From an uncultured Gemmiger sp. (GTDB lineage: Bacteria > Bacillota > Clostridia > Oscillospirales > Ruminococcaceae), in NCBI GenBank assembly GCA_944388135.1, contig CALXHP010000001.1, positions 99,320 to 163,319 of the forward strand: a DNA stretch of 64,000 bases, in the 5' to 3' direction. The translations under genes were made by a program, and so were the position numbers. This document shows, piece by piece, positions 1 through 7,449 of the stretch. The notes beneath the pieces are model-generated. The model saw nothing but the letters and a program-made list of their open reading frames with translations, had not been told where the DNA came from and did not search any database. Numbering within the stretch: position 1 is the stretch's first letter; every line of letters begins with the position of its first letter.

Positions 1-449
1 TACAGCGGGCTGCGCAGCCCCACCCGGCTGGACATCCGCATGGGGCCGTTCTCCGTCTTATAGATATAGACGATGTCCTGCCCGTCCCGGATGACCAGGT
101 GCACTGCTTCCCCGGTGCGCTGGGCCAATCGCTCCAGATGTGCTTTGGCTACCCCCATAATGTCCATACTGTTCACGATGCCGCTGGACAGCTCGAACAT
201 TTTCAGTGTGAGCCGGTACCGCCCGGTGGCCTCATCCTGCACCACATACCCCAGCCCCACCAGGCTGGCCAGCAGCCGGTGCACCGTACTTTTTGCCAGG
301 TCGGTATCCTGGGCGAGCCTTTGCAGGCTGGCCCCCGCCGGGTGGGCCGCCAGCTGCTCGATCAGCGCAAAAATGCGCTCCACACTTTGTACTCCGTTCT
401 TTTCCGTCGCAAAACGCCCCCTCTTCGCAAAATTTAACAATTTATTCAT
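1..449 (-). CDS. IclR-family transcriptional regulator, N-terminal part (KdgR-like)
   Basis: The visible 149 residues begin at ATG 449-447 and run off the left edge. Residues about 18-75 form a winged HTH of the IclR type (SVERIFALIEQLAAHPAGAS, then LAQDTDLAKSTVHRLLASLV), followed by the start of the IclR effector domain (TGRYRLTLKMFELSSGI). IclR proteins bind as dimers to promoters of catabolic genes and are released by small acids or sugars. It is divergent from genes for KDPG aldolase and KDG kinase, so a KdgR-like role sensing 2-keto-3-deoxygluconate or its phosphate is the natural inference. The ligand cannot be read from this part. The C-terminus is missing only because the window ends. 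Confidence 0.9.
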   Translation of the reverse strand, partial: MNKLLNFAKRGRFATEKNGVQSVERIFALIEQLAAHPAGASLQRLAQDTDLAKSTVHRLLASLVGLGYVVQDEATGRYRLTLKMFELSSGIVNSMDIMGVAKAHLERLAQRTGEAVHLVIRDGQDIVYIYKTENGPMRMSSRVGLRSPL

Positions 450-481
450 ATTTTACCTTTTGGCATATTTTCGGCGTTCAT

Positions 482-528
482 GTTCCGCATTATGGAACGA
501 TTATAGCAGGGAGAGCCCCAATTTGCAA
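482..528 (-). promoter_or_regulatory. Promoter and candidate operator of the IclR-family gene
   Basis: On the minus strand TTGCAA (528-523) and TATAAT (505-500) are separated by 17 bp. A perfect inverted repeat GTTCC-N7-GGAAC (482-498) covers the predicted start point, which is where an autorepressing IclR protein would bind. The promoter is well supported; the operator is inferred from symmetry and position. Confidence 0.65.
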
Positions 529-602
529 CCCCTATGCCGAATGGCGGAATCCCCGGCTTTTACAACAAAAAATGTGCGTTCATCGCTGTATATTTTGCCC
601 GA

Positions 603-631
603 TTGACGGGTCAACCGCCGACGGATATAAT
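603..631 (+). promoter_or_regulatory. Promoter of the KDPG aldolase/KDG kinase unit
   Basis: TTGACG (603-608) and TATAAT (626-631) are 17 bp apart, about 75 bp upstream of the aldolase start. The -35 box lies inside a small palindrome TTGAC-GG-GTCAA (603-614), a possible second binding site for the divergent regulator. The rest of 450-707 shows no other gene. Confidence 0.7.
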
Positions 632-707
632 TATAGTAAACACGTGCGCAGGGGCGCGCCGGGCCTGCCGGCGGCATTGCGCACCGAACCAGTGAAGGAG
701 AATTGTT

Positions 708-1670
708 ATGAATCCTGTTGTACAGCGTGTATACGAGATCGGTATCATTCCGGTCATTGCCTTCAACAGTGTGGACGAGGCTCTGCCCCTGTGCAAGGCC
801 CTGATGGACGGCGGTCTGCCCGCCGCTGAGGTCACCTTCCGCACCGCCTGTGCCGAAGAGTGCATCAAGAAGATCCACGAGGAGCTGCCCGACATGCTGC
901 TGGGCGCCGGCACCGTGCTGACCACCGACCAGGCTGACCGTGCCATGGCCGCGGGTGCTTCTTTCATCGTTTCTCCGGGCTTCGACCCCAACGTCACCAA
1001 GCACGTCTTTGACAAGGGCGGCCTGATGATGCCCGGTACCTGCAGCGCCGGTGAGATGCAGCAGGCCATGAACCTGGGCTGCGAGGCCATCAAGTTCTTC
1101 CCTGCCGAGGCAAACGGCGGCGTGGGCATGCTGAAGAACATCGGCGGCGCTTTGAAGAACTGCAAGTGGATGTGCACCGGCGGCATCAACGCCAAGAACG
1201 TCAATGAGTACCTGGGCTACGACAAGATCTTTGCTGTGGGCGGCACCTGGATGTGCAAGAGCGACAAGATCAAAGCCGGCGCCTGGGACGAGATCACCGC
1301 CATGTGCCGTGAGGCTGTGGACACCATGCTGGGCCTGGAGCTGGGCCACATCGGCATCAACTGCGCCGACGAAGCCGAAGCCGCCAAGACCGCCGAGGTC
1401 CTGGGCAGCCTGCTGAGCATGGCCATCAAGCCGGGCAACAGCAGCATCTTTGTGGGCAAGAAGGAATTCGAGATCATGAAGAAGCCCGGCCGCGGCACCC
1501 ATGGTCACATTGCCATCCTGACCAACAACGTGGACCGCGCCGTCTATCATCTGGGCCGCCGCGGCGTCAAGTTCGATATGGACAGCAAGAAGGTCAAGGA
1601 CGGCAAGACCACTGCCATCTACTTTGCGGATGAAGTGGCCGGCTTCGCCCTCCACCTGGTGCAGCGCTGA
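708..1670 (+). CDS. eda: 2-dehydro-3-deoxyphosphogluconate aldolase with C-terminal VOC-like domain
   Basis: Residues 1-210 are a class I KDPG/KHG aldolase, which splits 2-keto-3-deoxy-6-phosphogluconate into pyruvate and glyceraldehyde 3-phosphate. The Schiff-base lysine is K129 in EAIKFFPAE, and E41 and R45 lie in AEVTFRT. Typical enzymes end near residue 205-215. Here about 105 further residues (LGHIGINC..., RGTHGHIAILTNN, FALHLVQR) have the beta-alpha-beta-beta-beta pattern of a glyoxalase/VOC module. A good ribosome site (aaggag) precedes ATG 708. KDG kinase follows 68 bp downstream, so the two enzymes form the lower KDG pathway used for pectin and uronic acid breakdown. The VOC domain's role is unknown. 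Confidence 0.93.
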   Translation: MNPVVQRVYEIGIIPVIAFNSVDEALPLCKALMDGGLPAAEVTFRTACAEECIKKIHEELPDMLLGAGTVLTTDQADRAMAAGASFIVSPGFDPNVTKHVFDKGGLMMPGTCSAGEMQQAMNLGCEAIKFFPAEANGGVGMLKNIGGALKNCKWMCTGGINAKNVNEYLGYDKIFAVGGTWMCKSDKIKAGAWDEITAMCREAVDTMLGLELGHIGINCADEAEAAKTAEVLGSLLSMAIKPGNSSIFVGKKEFEIMKKPGRGTHGHIAILTNNVDRAVYHLGRRGVKFDMDSKKVKDGKTTAIYFADEVAGFALHLVQR

Positions 1671-1738
1671 TCGCGCCTGCCCCTCCCCCCCCCTTTAACG
1701 TGTTTGCAAAAATATACTAACTATAAAAGGAGTTCTCC

Positions 1739-2764
1739 ATGAAAGTCGTTACTCTCGGTGAAATCATGATCCGTCTGCAGCCCTACGATCATCTGCGCTT
1801 TGTCCAGACCGATACCCTGCAGTACACCTACGGCGGCGGCGAGGCCAACGTGGCTGTCTCTCTGGCCAACTACGGCATCGATGTTGCCTTCGTGACCAAG
1901 CTGCCCACCCATGCCATCGGCCAGGCCGGCGTCAACGCCCTGCGCCGCTACGGCGTGGACACCAGCAAGATCACCCGCGGCGGTGACCGTGTTGGCATCT
2001 ACTTCAACGAGAAGGGCGCTTCTCAGCGTGGTTCCGTCTGCATCTATGACCGTGCCCATTCCGCCATGGCCGATGCTACCGTTGCCGACTTCGACTTCGA
2101 CGCCATCTTCGAGGGCGTGGACTGGTTCCACTTCACCGGCATCACCCCGGCCCTGGGCCCCAATGTGGTGGAGATCTGCCTGGCTGCCTGCAAGGCTGCC
2201 AAGGCCCACGGCGCCAAGATCAGCTGCGACCTGAACTACCGCGGCAAGCTGTGGACCCGCGAGCAGGCCCGTGAAGCCATGAGCAAGCTCTGCGAGTACG
2301 TGGACGTCTGCATCTCCAACGAGGAGGATGCCAAGGACGTCTTTGGCATCGAGGCTGAGGCCACCGACATCTACGCCGGCGAGATCAACCGCGAAGGCTA
2401 CAAGAGCGTTGCCAAGCAGCTGGCCGACAAGTTCGGTTTCGAGAAGGTTGCCATCACCCTGCGTGAGAGCCATTCCGCTTCCGACAACGGCTGGAGCGCC
2501 ATGCTCTACGACGTTGCCTCCAACGAGTACGCTTTCAGCAAGAAGTACGAGCTGCGCATCGTGGACCGCGTCGGCGGCGGCGACAGCTTCGGCGGCGGCC
2601 TGATCTACTCCCTGCTGAACGGCAAGTCCACCCAGGACGCCGTGGAATTCGCTGTGGCTGCTTCTGCCCTGAAGCACTCCATCGAGGGCGACTTCAACAT
2701 GGTCACCGTCTCCGAGGTGGAGAAGCTGGCCGGTGGCGACGGTTCCGGCCGTATCCAGCGCTGA
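1739..2764 (+). CDS. kdgK: 2-keto-3-deoxygluconate kinase (PfkB/ribokinase family)
   Basis: The 341-residue protein is a PfkB-type sugar kinase that would phosphorylate KDG at the 6-position to feed the upstream aldolase. The substrate-site glycine motif YGGGEANVAVSLA is at about 31-43. The C-terminal PfkB signature DRVGGGDSFGGG carries the catalytic base D282 in an anion-hole GGGD variant of the usual GAGD. A strong ribosome site (aaaaggag) lies just upstream of ATG 1739. Neighbours (IclR regulator, KDPG aldolase) make KDG rather than fructose or ribose the likely substrate. A hairpin terminator follows directly. Confidence 0.88.
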   Translation: MKVVTLGEIMIRLQPYDHLRFVQTDTLQYTYGGGEANVAVSLANYGIDVAFVTKLPTHAIGQAGVNALRRYGVDTSKITRGGDRVGIYFNEKGASQRGSVCIYDRAHSAMADATVADFDFDAIFEGVDWFHFTGITPALGPNVVEICLAACKAAKAHGAKISCDLNYRGKLWTREQAREAMSKLCEYVDVCISNEEDAKDVFGIEAEATDIYAGEINREGYKSVAKQLADKFGFEKVAITLRESHSASDNGWSAMLYDVASNEYAFSKKYELRIVDRVGGGDSFGGGLIYSLLNGKSTQDAVEFAVAASALKHSIEGDFNMVTVSEVEKLAGGDGSGRIQR

Positions 2765-2784
2765 TTGTTCCCATAGCTTTTTCC

Positions 2785-2819
2785 GAAGAGGTCCGCATCC
2801 GCGGATCTCTTCTTTTTTT
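2785..2819 (+). terminator. Terminator after kdgK
   Basis: A 12-bp stem with one G-T pair (GAAGAGGTCCGC / GCGGATCTCTTC) and a four-base loop is followed by seven T residues. Confidence 0.9.
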
Positions 2820-2826
2820 GCGGCAA

Positions 2827-2882
2827 TTGTCAACCCTTATTGCCCTTTCGCGTTGACATTTCTTTTTCCCCGCCGCTATACT
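2827..2882 (+). promoter_or_regulatory. BirA-box-like operator overlapping the birA-bioY promoter
   Basis: TTGTCAACC (2827-2835) and CGTTGACAT (2851-2859) are inverted half-sites separated by 15 bp. They match the known BirA operator form (TTGTNAACC, 14-16 bp, GGTTNACAA) in seven of nine positions of the right half. The right half includes the -35 box TTGACA (2853-2858), and TATACT follows after 18 bp (2877-2882). Holo-BirA bound here would block RNA polymerase. Confidence 0.75.
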
Positions 2883-2916
2883 GAAAAGGCAGTGCAGCAA
2901 AAAGGAGGGGTGCCCG

Positions 2917-3903
2917 TTGGTAAAGTCTCAGGTGCTGGCCGCGCTGGATGCCGCCCGGGGCAGGTATCTGTCCGGGCAGGAACTGGCTGCCCGGCTGGGG
3001 GTCAGCCGGACCGCCGTCTGGAAGGCGGTGGCCGCTCTGCGGGCCGACGGCATTCCCATTGAAGCGGTGACCAACCGGGGGTATTCCCTGCCCGCCGATG
3101 CGGACCTGCTCCGCGCCGATGCCGTCACCGCCCTGCTGGACCCCGCTGTGGCCCAGGCACTGGAAATTGAAGTCTACGACCGGCTGCCCGGCACCAACGC
3201 CGCGCTGCGCAGCCGTGCCGCCGATCACGCCCCCGAGGGGCTGGTGCTCATTGCCCAGGCGCAATCCGCCGGGCGGGGGCGCAGCGGACGCAGCTTCTTT
3301 TCCCCTCCGGGCGGGCTGTATATGAGCCTTCTGGTGCGTCCCGATTTTGGGGCCCGGCAGGCCGTCTATCTTACGGTGATGACAGCTGTGGCCGCTGCCC
3401 GGGCCTGTGAGTCCCTCTGCAAAACGCCCATTCAGATCAAATGGGTCAACGACCTGTGGAAGGACGGCAGAAAGATCTGCGGCATCCTTACCGAAGCGGC
3501 CATGGATGTGGAATCCGGCCTGCTGGAGTATGCCATCGTAGGTCCCGGCTTCAATCTGGTCCCCCCACCGGAGGGGTGGCCCGCTGAGCTGGCGGACATT
3601 GCGGGGAGCCTGTTCGATACAGCTCCGCCCCCCGGTGCCCGTGCCCGGCTGGCTGCCGCTTTTCTCAACGAATTCTGGCCTCTCTACCGCAGCGGACGCA
3701 GGCAGGCTTATCTGCCCGACTACCGGGCCCGCCAGGCCCTGCCGGGGCGTCATGTACAGGTCCTTCCCGGCCGCGCCGACGCCTATGGCGCCACGGTGCT
3801 GGGGGTGGACGAGGAGTGCCGCCTGCTGGTACGTCCCGACGGGCAGTCCCGCACCGTCGCGCTGAGCAGCGGGGAAGTCCGGATTCTTCCGGAACAGAAA
3901 TGA
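2917..3903 (+). CDS. birA: Bifunctional biotin-protein ligase / biotin repressor
   Basis: The 328-residue protein has an N-terminal winged HTH (residues 1-60, LSGQELAARLGVSRTAVWKAV), a central ligase domain and a C-terminal SH3-like domain. It makes biotinyl-5'-AMP and attaches biotin to carboxylase carrier proteins; with the HTH it also represses biotin genes. The adenylate-binding loop GRGRSGR is at 119-125 and the active-site lysine K175 in KWVND. I place the start at TTG 2917 because aaaggagggg (2901-2910) sits at the right distance and no ATG lies nearby. bioY follows 31 bp downstream, and a BirA-box-like site overlaps its promoter, so autoregulation is likely. Confidence 0.93.
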   Translation: MVKSQVLAALDAARGRYLSGQELAARLGVSRTAVWKAVAALRADGIPIEAVTNRGYSLPADADLLRADAVTALLDPAVAQALEIEVYDRLPGTNAALRSRAADHAPEGLVLIAQAQSAGRGRSGRSFFSPPGGLYMSLLVRPDFGARQAVYLTVMTAVAAARACESLCKTPIQIKWVNDLWKDGRKICGILTEAAMDVESGLLEYAIVGPGFNLVPPPEGWPAELADIAGSLFDTAPPPGARARLAAAFLNEFWPLYRSGRRQAYLPDYRARQALPGRHVQVLPGRADAYGATVLGVDEECRLLVRPDGQSRTVALSSGEVRILPEQK

Positions 3904-3934
3904 TACAACCCTATTGCGAAAGGAAGTTTTTTAT

Positions 3935-4483
3935 ATGCAAACCAGCTCTACCGCCCGTGTCCGCCATCTGGTGCTCTGTGCCCTCTTTGCCGCCCTGACA
4001 GCCGTCTGCAGCCAGATCGCCATTCCCATGCCCTGGGGTGTGCCCATCAACCTGGCCGTCTTTGCCGCCTGCATGGCGGGCAGCATGCTGGGGCCGCTCT
4101 GGGGCACCGTCAGTCTGGTGGTCTATGTGGCGCTGGCTGCCATCGGTGTACCGGTACTGGCCGGTTTTCAGGGCGGTCCTGCCGCCATCTTCGGGAAAAC
4201 CGGCGGCTATGCAGTGGGCTACATTCTCACGGCACTGCTCACCGGTCTGCTGGCCAGGGTGCTGGGCCGCCGTTTCTGGCCCCTCTGCCTTTCCATGGCC
4301 GTGGGCTGTCTGGCCTGCTACGCCCTGGGCACCCAGTGGTTTATCATCCTGACCCACAGCCCGCTGGAAACCGCCCTGACCCTCTGTGTGCTGCCTTATC
4401 TGCCTGCCGACGCCCTGAAAATCGGGCTGGCTGCCCTGCTGACCATCCAGCTGGACCGCCGCCTGCCCCATGGCCTGGTTTAA
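3935..4483 (+). CDS. bioY: Biotin transporter, BioY (ECF S component)
   Basis: BioY is the membrane subunit that binds biotin for uptake, alone or with the shared ECF energizing module. The 182-residue protein has about six hydrophobic segments and the family motifs IPMPWGVPINLAVFAA and GVPVLAGFQGGPAAIFGKTGGY. I chose ATG 3935 because aaggaag (3920-3926) precedes it; a further upstream TTG in frame has no ribosome site. It shares a transcript with birA, giving a biotin ligase-sensor and biotin importer in one unit. No biotin synthesis genes are visible here, which is consistent with dependence on uptake. Confidence 0.93.
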   Translation: MQTSSTARVRHLVLCALFAALTAVCSQIAIPMPWGVPINLAVFAACMAGSMLGPLWGTVSLVVYVALAAIGVPVLAGFQGGPAAIFGKTGGYAVGYILTALLTGLLARVLGRRFWPLCLSMAVGCLACYALGTQWFIILTHSPLETALTLCVLPYLPADALKIGLAALLTIQLDRRLPHGLV

Positions 4484-4492
4484 CCTCTTCGG

Positions 4493-4515
4493 ACCGCCCC
4501 GCCGGGCGGTTTTTT
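4493..4515 (+). terminator. Terminator after bioY
   Basis: CCGCCC and GGGCGG pair across a four-base loop and are followed by six T residues. The ruvX promoter begins three bases later. Confidence 0.85.
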
Positions 4516-4517
4516 GT

Positions 4518-4546
4518 TTGCGTTGCCGTGCCAAACGTGTTATACT
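4518..4546 (+). promoter_or_regulatory. Promoter of ruvX-uppS
   Basis: TTGCGT (4518-4523) and TATACT (4541-4546) are separated by 17 bp. The start codon lies about 35 bp downstream of the -10 box. Confidence 0.75.
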
Positions 4547-4580
4547 GAAGCCATCCCATACACCAAAAGGAGACATCCCC

Positions 4581-5051
4581 ATGAAATGGCTTGCCGTGGA
4601 TTACGGCGACGCACGCACCGGGCTGGCCGGTTGCGATGCGTCGGAGACCATCACCAGCCCGATCACCCCCCAGATCGAAGAGAAGAGCATGAACAAGGTG
4701 GCCGCTGCGGCAGCGGAAGTTGCCGCCCGGCGCGGTGCCGAGGGCATCGTCTGCGGTCTGCCCAAAAATATGGACGGCACCGAGGGGTCCCGGGCCGCCA
4801 AGAGCCGCCGGTTTGCCCAGCGGCTGGCCAACGCGGCCCAACGCCCCGTGGTCCTGTGGGACGAGCGCCGCACCACCGTTTCGGCCGCTGCCATCCTGGC
4901 GGATAACGATACGTTCGGCCAGAAACGCAAAGAGCGGCTGGATTCGGTTTCCGCCGCCGTTATCCTGGAAAGTTTTCTCAACTGGCGCGCCCATCACCCC
5001 GGCGAGGAACCGCCCGAACAGCTGCAGCCCCAGGCGCCCGAAAATCCGTAA
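4581..5051 (+). CDS. ruvX: YqgF/RuvX family: putative Holliday junction resolvase or pre-16S rRNA nuclease
   Basis: The 156-residue protein has the RNase H fold of YqgF proteins, which process the 16S rRNA 5' end in some bacteria and are also annotated as Holliday junction resolvases. Active-site regions are visible: D7 in AVDYGDARTGLA, GLPKNMDG at 59-66, DERRTTVSA at 94-102 and DSVSAAVIL at 121-129. ATG 4581 has aaaaggag upstream. It is followed 17 bp later by the uppS-like gene on the same transcript. The C-terminus ends in a short Pro/Gln-rich tail. Confidence 0.92.
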   Translation: MKWLAVDYGDARTGLAGCDASETITSPITPQIEEKSMNKVAAAAAEVAARRGAEGIVCGLPKNMDGTEGSRAAKSRRFAQRLANAAQRPVVLWDERRTTVSAAAILADNDTFGQKRKERLDSVSAAVILESFLNWRAHHPGEEPPEQLQPQAPENP

Positions 5052-5068
5052 GACAAAGGAGTCCCGTT

Positions 5069-5794
5069 ATGTCCAACGAAGCCGCTTCCCGTATTCCCAC
5101 CCATGCCGCCATCATTGTGGACGGCAACCGCCGCTGGGCCCGCCAGCGGATGCTCCCCGCCAGCTTCGGCCACAAGGCCGGTTTCGACCGCCTGAAAGAG
5201 ATCACCCGGTATGCCGTGGGGGACCGCGGCGTCCATGTGCTGTCCCTCTATGTCTTTTCCACCGAGAATTTTTCCCGGGATGCCAAGGAAGTGGGCTATC
5301 TGATGGACCTGTTCGCCAACAACTTCCGCACCATTGCCGATGAGATGAACGAGCGGGGCTGCCAGGTCCTCTTCAGCGGCCGCCGGAAGGGGTTGCAGCA
5401 GCGGGTGCTGAACGCCATGGATTACATGATGGACCTGACCAAGGACAACAAGAAAGGCATTGTGAACTTCTGCCTGAACTACGGCAGCCACGCCGAACTC
5501 ACCGACGCCGTGCGCGGTATCGCCCGGGAGGTCCAGGCCGGCACGCTGGACCCGGAGGCCATCGATGAAAAGACCATCGAGAGCCATCTCTACCGTCAGC
5601 TGCCGCCGGTGGACCTGATGATCCGCACCAGCGGTGAAGAACGTCTGTCCAACTTTCTGCTGTGGCAGTGTGCCTATGCGGAGTTCTATTTCACGCCGGT
5701 CCTCTTCCCCGATTTCACCAAGGAGTGCTTTGACCAGGCGCTGGAGGAATACGCCCGCCGTGACCGTCGTATGGGCGGCAACACCAAGAAATAA
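5069..5794 (+). CDS. uppS: Isoprenyl (undecaprenyl) diphosphate synthase
   Basis: This cis-prenyltransferase condenses isopentenyl diphosphates to undecaprenyl diphosphate, the lipid carrier for peptidoglycan and surface polysaccharides. The 241-residue length is typical. The catalytic aspartate D18 lies in IIVDGNRRWARQ, and the signature RTSGEERLSNFLLWQ near residue 192 binds the second substrate. The C-terminus ends in RRDRRMGG as usual. Compared with most family members, the first motif has R in place of G (NRRWA rather than NGRWA). It is cotranscribed with ruvX and followed by a bidirectional terminator. Confidence 0.93.
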   Translation: MSNEAASRIPTHAAIIVDGNRRWARQRMLPASFGHKAGFDRLKEITRYAVGDRGVHVLSLYVFSTENFSRDAKEVGYLMDLFANNFRTIADEMNERGCQVLFSGRRKGLQQRVLNAMDYMMDLTKDNKKGIVNFCLNYGSHAELTDAVRGIAREVQAGTLDPEAIDEKTIESHLYRQLPPVDLMIRTSGEERLSNFLLWQCAYAEFYFTPVLFPDFTKECFDQALEEYARRDRRMGGNTKK

Positions 5795-5809
5795 CAGCAA
5801 CGTCACCAA

Positions 5810-5858
5810 AAAATCCCCGCGAACTTTGGCTGGTCTGCCAAGGGTCCGCGGGGATTTT
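5810..5858. terminator. Bidirectional terminator between uppS and the cyclophilin gene
   Basis: AAAATCCCCGCG and CGCGGGGATTTT form a 12-bp stem around a 25-base loop that contains a further small hairpin. The A/T ends give U-runs in both directions, fitting the convergent genes. Confidence 0.85.
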
Positions 5859-5886
5859 GCTGCATATTCTATAGACAGTGGACGGT

Positions 5887-6711
5887 TCAGCCCACAGCCT
5901 CACTGCCGGAAGCGTCGGAGGCGGACTCCGATTCGGCGCTGCTTTCGCTCTGGGCGGCCAGCTCTTCGGTGGTGGGGCCCGGATAGGTGGAGATGGTCAC
6001 GCTCTCGATGGTGATAGCAGCCTCCTCGGTGGGGCGCCAGGTGTCGTTGCCGTCCTCGTCCTGCTGGGTGTCCACACAGGCCATGGCGTCCACCACGTCC
6101 ATGCCCTGATACACCTGGCCAAATACCGTGTCGGTATTGTCCAGATAGGGCAGGCCGCCTGCCGCCGCATAGGCCGCGATCTGGGATTCACTGTAACCGT
6201 TCTGGGCCATCTGGTCCTGCTGGGTCTGGTCCACGCTGTCGGGCAGCGCCGTCACAAAATAGAACTGGCTGTTGCCCCCCGTCACATCTCCGCCGGTGGC
6301 AAAAGCCGCACAGAGCGCCCCGGCGTAGTGCTTGAGGCTGGCGTCGGCTTCCAGCGGGTAGGGATTGTTGCTCCAGATGGTGGAGCCGCCGGTGCCGGTA
6401 CCGGTGGCATCGCCCCCCTGCACCGCAAAGCCGTACTGGCTACGCCAGATCACTGTACCGTTGTAGTATCCCGTGCGGGCCAGCCCCACGAAATTGTACA
6501 CCGCCATGGGCGCCGCATCGGGGTAGAGGACCGCCCGCACCTCCCCCAGACTGGTGGTGAAGATGGCGATCAGATCTCCGTCGGAAGGCGTGGCAAACTG
6601 CCGTTCCTCGCTGACGACCTGGCTCCGGCTGGGTGCCGTCTTTTTGCTGCCGCCGCAGCCGCAGAGCAGCCCCAGCAACAGGGCCAAAGCTACACAGACA
6701 GTCTTTTTCAT
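5887..6711 (-). CDS. Cyclophilin-type peptidyl-prolyl isomerase lipoprotein
   Basis: The 274-residue protein has a signal peptide with lipobox L16-C17-G18-C19, so it should be anchored to the outer face of the membrane. Residues about 45-240 form a cyclophilin domain (GEVRAVLYPDAAPMAVYNFV, GTVIWRSQYGFAVQGGD, NSQFYFVTALP, TVFGQVYQGMDVVDAM). The family catalyses proline isomerization and helps fold exported proteins. The C-terminal tail is Ser/Glu-rich. A ribosome site (gggagg) precedes ATG 6711, and a -10-like TATACT lies at 6758-6753. The canonical active-site arginine is not obvious, so the catalytic rate may be low. Confidence 0.88.
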   Translation of the reverse strand: MKKTVCVALALLLGLLCGCGGSKKTAPSRSQVVSEERQFATPSDGDLIAIFTTSLGEVRAVLYPDAAPMAVYNFVGLARTGYYNGTVIWRSQYGFAVQGGDATGTGTGGSTIWSNNPYPLEADASLKHYAGALCAAFATGGDVTGGNSQFYFVTALPDSVDQTQQDQMAQNGYSESQIAAYAAAGGLPYLDNTDTVFGQVYQGMDVVDAMACVDTQQDEDGNDTWRPTEEAAITIESVTISTYPGPTTEELAAQSESSAESESASDASGSEAVG

Positions 6712-6784
6712 GGCGGAACCTCCCGGGGGCAGAAAAATTTGTAATTATCCATAGTATACCACATTTTGCCCCCCATGAACACCC

Positions 6785-6813
6785 TTGACGTTTCTCAAAA
6801 AAAAGGGTACACT
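6785..6813 (+). promoter_or_regulatory. Promoter of the DUF1292 gene
   Basis: TTGACG (6785-6790) and TACACT (6808-6813) are 17 bp apart. Confidence 0.75.
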
Positions 6814-6850
6814 AGAGGCAGTAAAAATTCCAATCACAGGAGGGACGATC

Positions 6851-7177
6851 ATGTCTGACGAACTGAGCCCCGAAATGCTGGAAGAAGCCAAGCCCGATCT
6901 TTTGACCCTGGAGGATGAGGACGGGCAGGAAGTCACCTTTGAAGTCATCGACGCCACTGAAGTGAACGGCACCCGTTATCTGGCCGTAATCCCCTATCAG
7001 GAGGATCCCGCCAGCCTGCAGGAAGATGCCGAACTGATCCTCATGCGCATCGGTACCGACGACGAAGGCGAATATATGGACATCGTGGATGACGACGAAG
7101 AACTGCTGACCGTAGGCAAAGTCTTTGAAGAACGTCTGCGGGCCATGTACGACATCGACGATTCCGAGCTGGACTGA
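6851..7177 (+). CDS. DUF1292 domain protein
   Basis: The 108-residue, very acidic protein belongs to the DUF1292 group of small Firmicute proteins, shown by LLTLEDEDGQEVTFEVIDATEVNGTRYLA as the start of a beta-rich domain and the acidic end MYDIDDSELD (shown here in part only). ATG 6851 follows aggaggga at ideal spacing; the in-frame extension upstream overlaps the promoter and is not coding. Function is unknown. In many Firmicutes DUF1292 genes sit next to ruvX/yrzL-type genes, and ruvX is 1.8 kb away here. A 6S RNA gene follows immediately. Confidence 0.85.
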   Translation: MSDELSPEMLEEAKPDLLTLEDEDGQEVTFEVIDATEVNGTRYLAVIPYQEDPASLQEDAELILMRIGTDDEGEYMDIVDDDEELLTVGKVFEERLRAMYDIDDSELD

Positions 7178-7185
7178 TTTTCGTA

Positions 7186-7378
7186 CACATCCCTGCGCGG
7201 TGCGATTTGTTGCAGCCTTTATAGAATCCTACTAATCAAATATTGGGAGCCCGGGTCGGGCGCCGGATCGCAGACCTCCCGCTTCGGCGGAAGAAGGGAG
7301 CGTGAACACGCCCGTAGAGCACCCACCTGCCTGTACCGGTAGGTTTTGATTGGTTGCAGACGGCCTCGCGGGGTTTTT
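7186..7378 (+). ncRNA. ssrS: 6S RNA
   Basis: The 190-nt region has the expected long imperfect rod. The ends close with CCCTGCG (7191-7197) against CGCGGGG (7367-7373), followed inward by TTGCAGCC against GGTTGCAG, both complete. The 3' strand carries GCACCCACCTG followed by AGGTT, a stretch conserved in many 6S RNAs, and the middle is an A/U-rich open region. A T-run follows the closing stem. 6S RNA binds sigma-70-type RNA polymerase and lowers transcription in stationary phase. tmRNA, RNase P RNA and SRP RNA signatures are absent. A clear promoter was not found, so the 5' end is approximate. Confidence 0.8.
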
Positions 7379-7389
7379 CTGACATTTCA

Positions 7390-7418
7390 CCCGGACGGGT
7401 TATCCTGTCCGGGTTTTT
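7390..7418 (+). terminator. Terminator after the 6S RNA
   Basis: CCCGGAC and GTCCGGG pair across a ten-base loop and are followed by five T residues. It lies between the 6S gene and the redoxin-like gene. Confidence 0.85.
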
Positions 7419-7449
7419 GGGTGATTTTACCAAGGAGAGGAGCCGTTTC

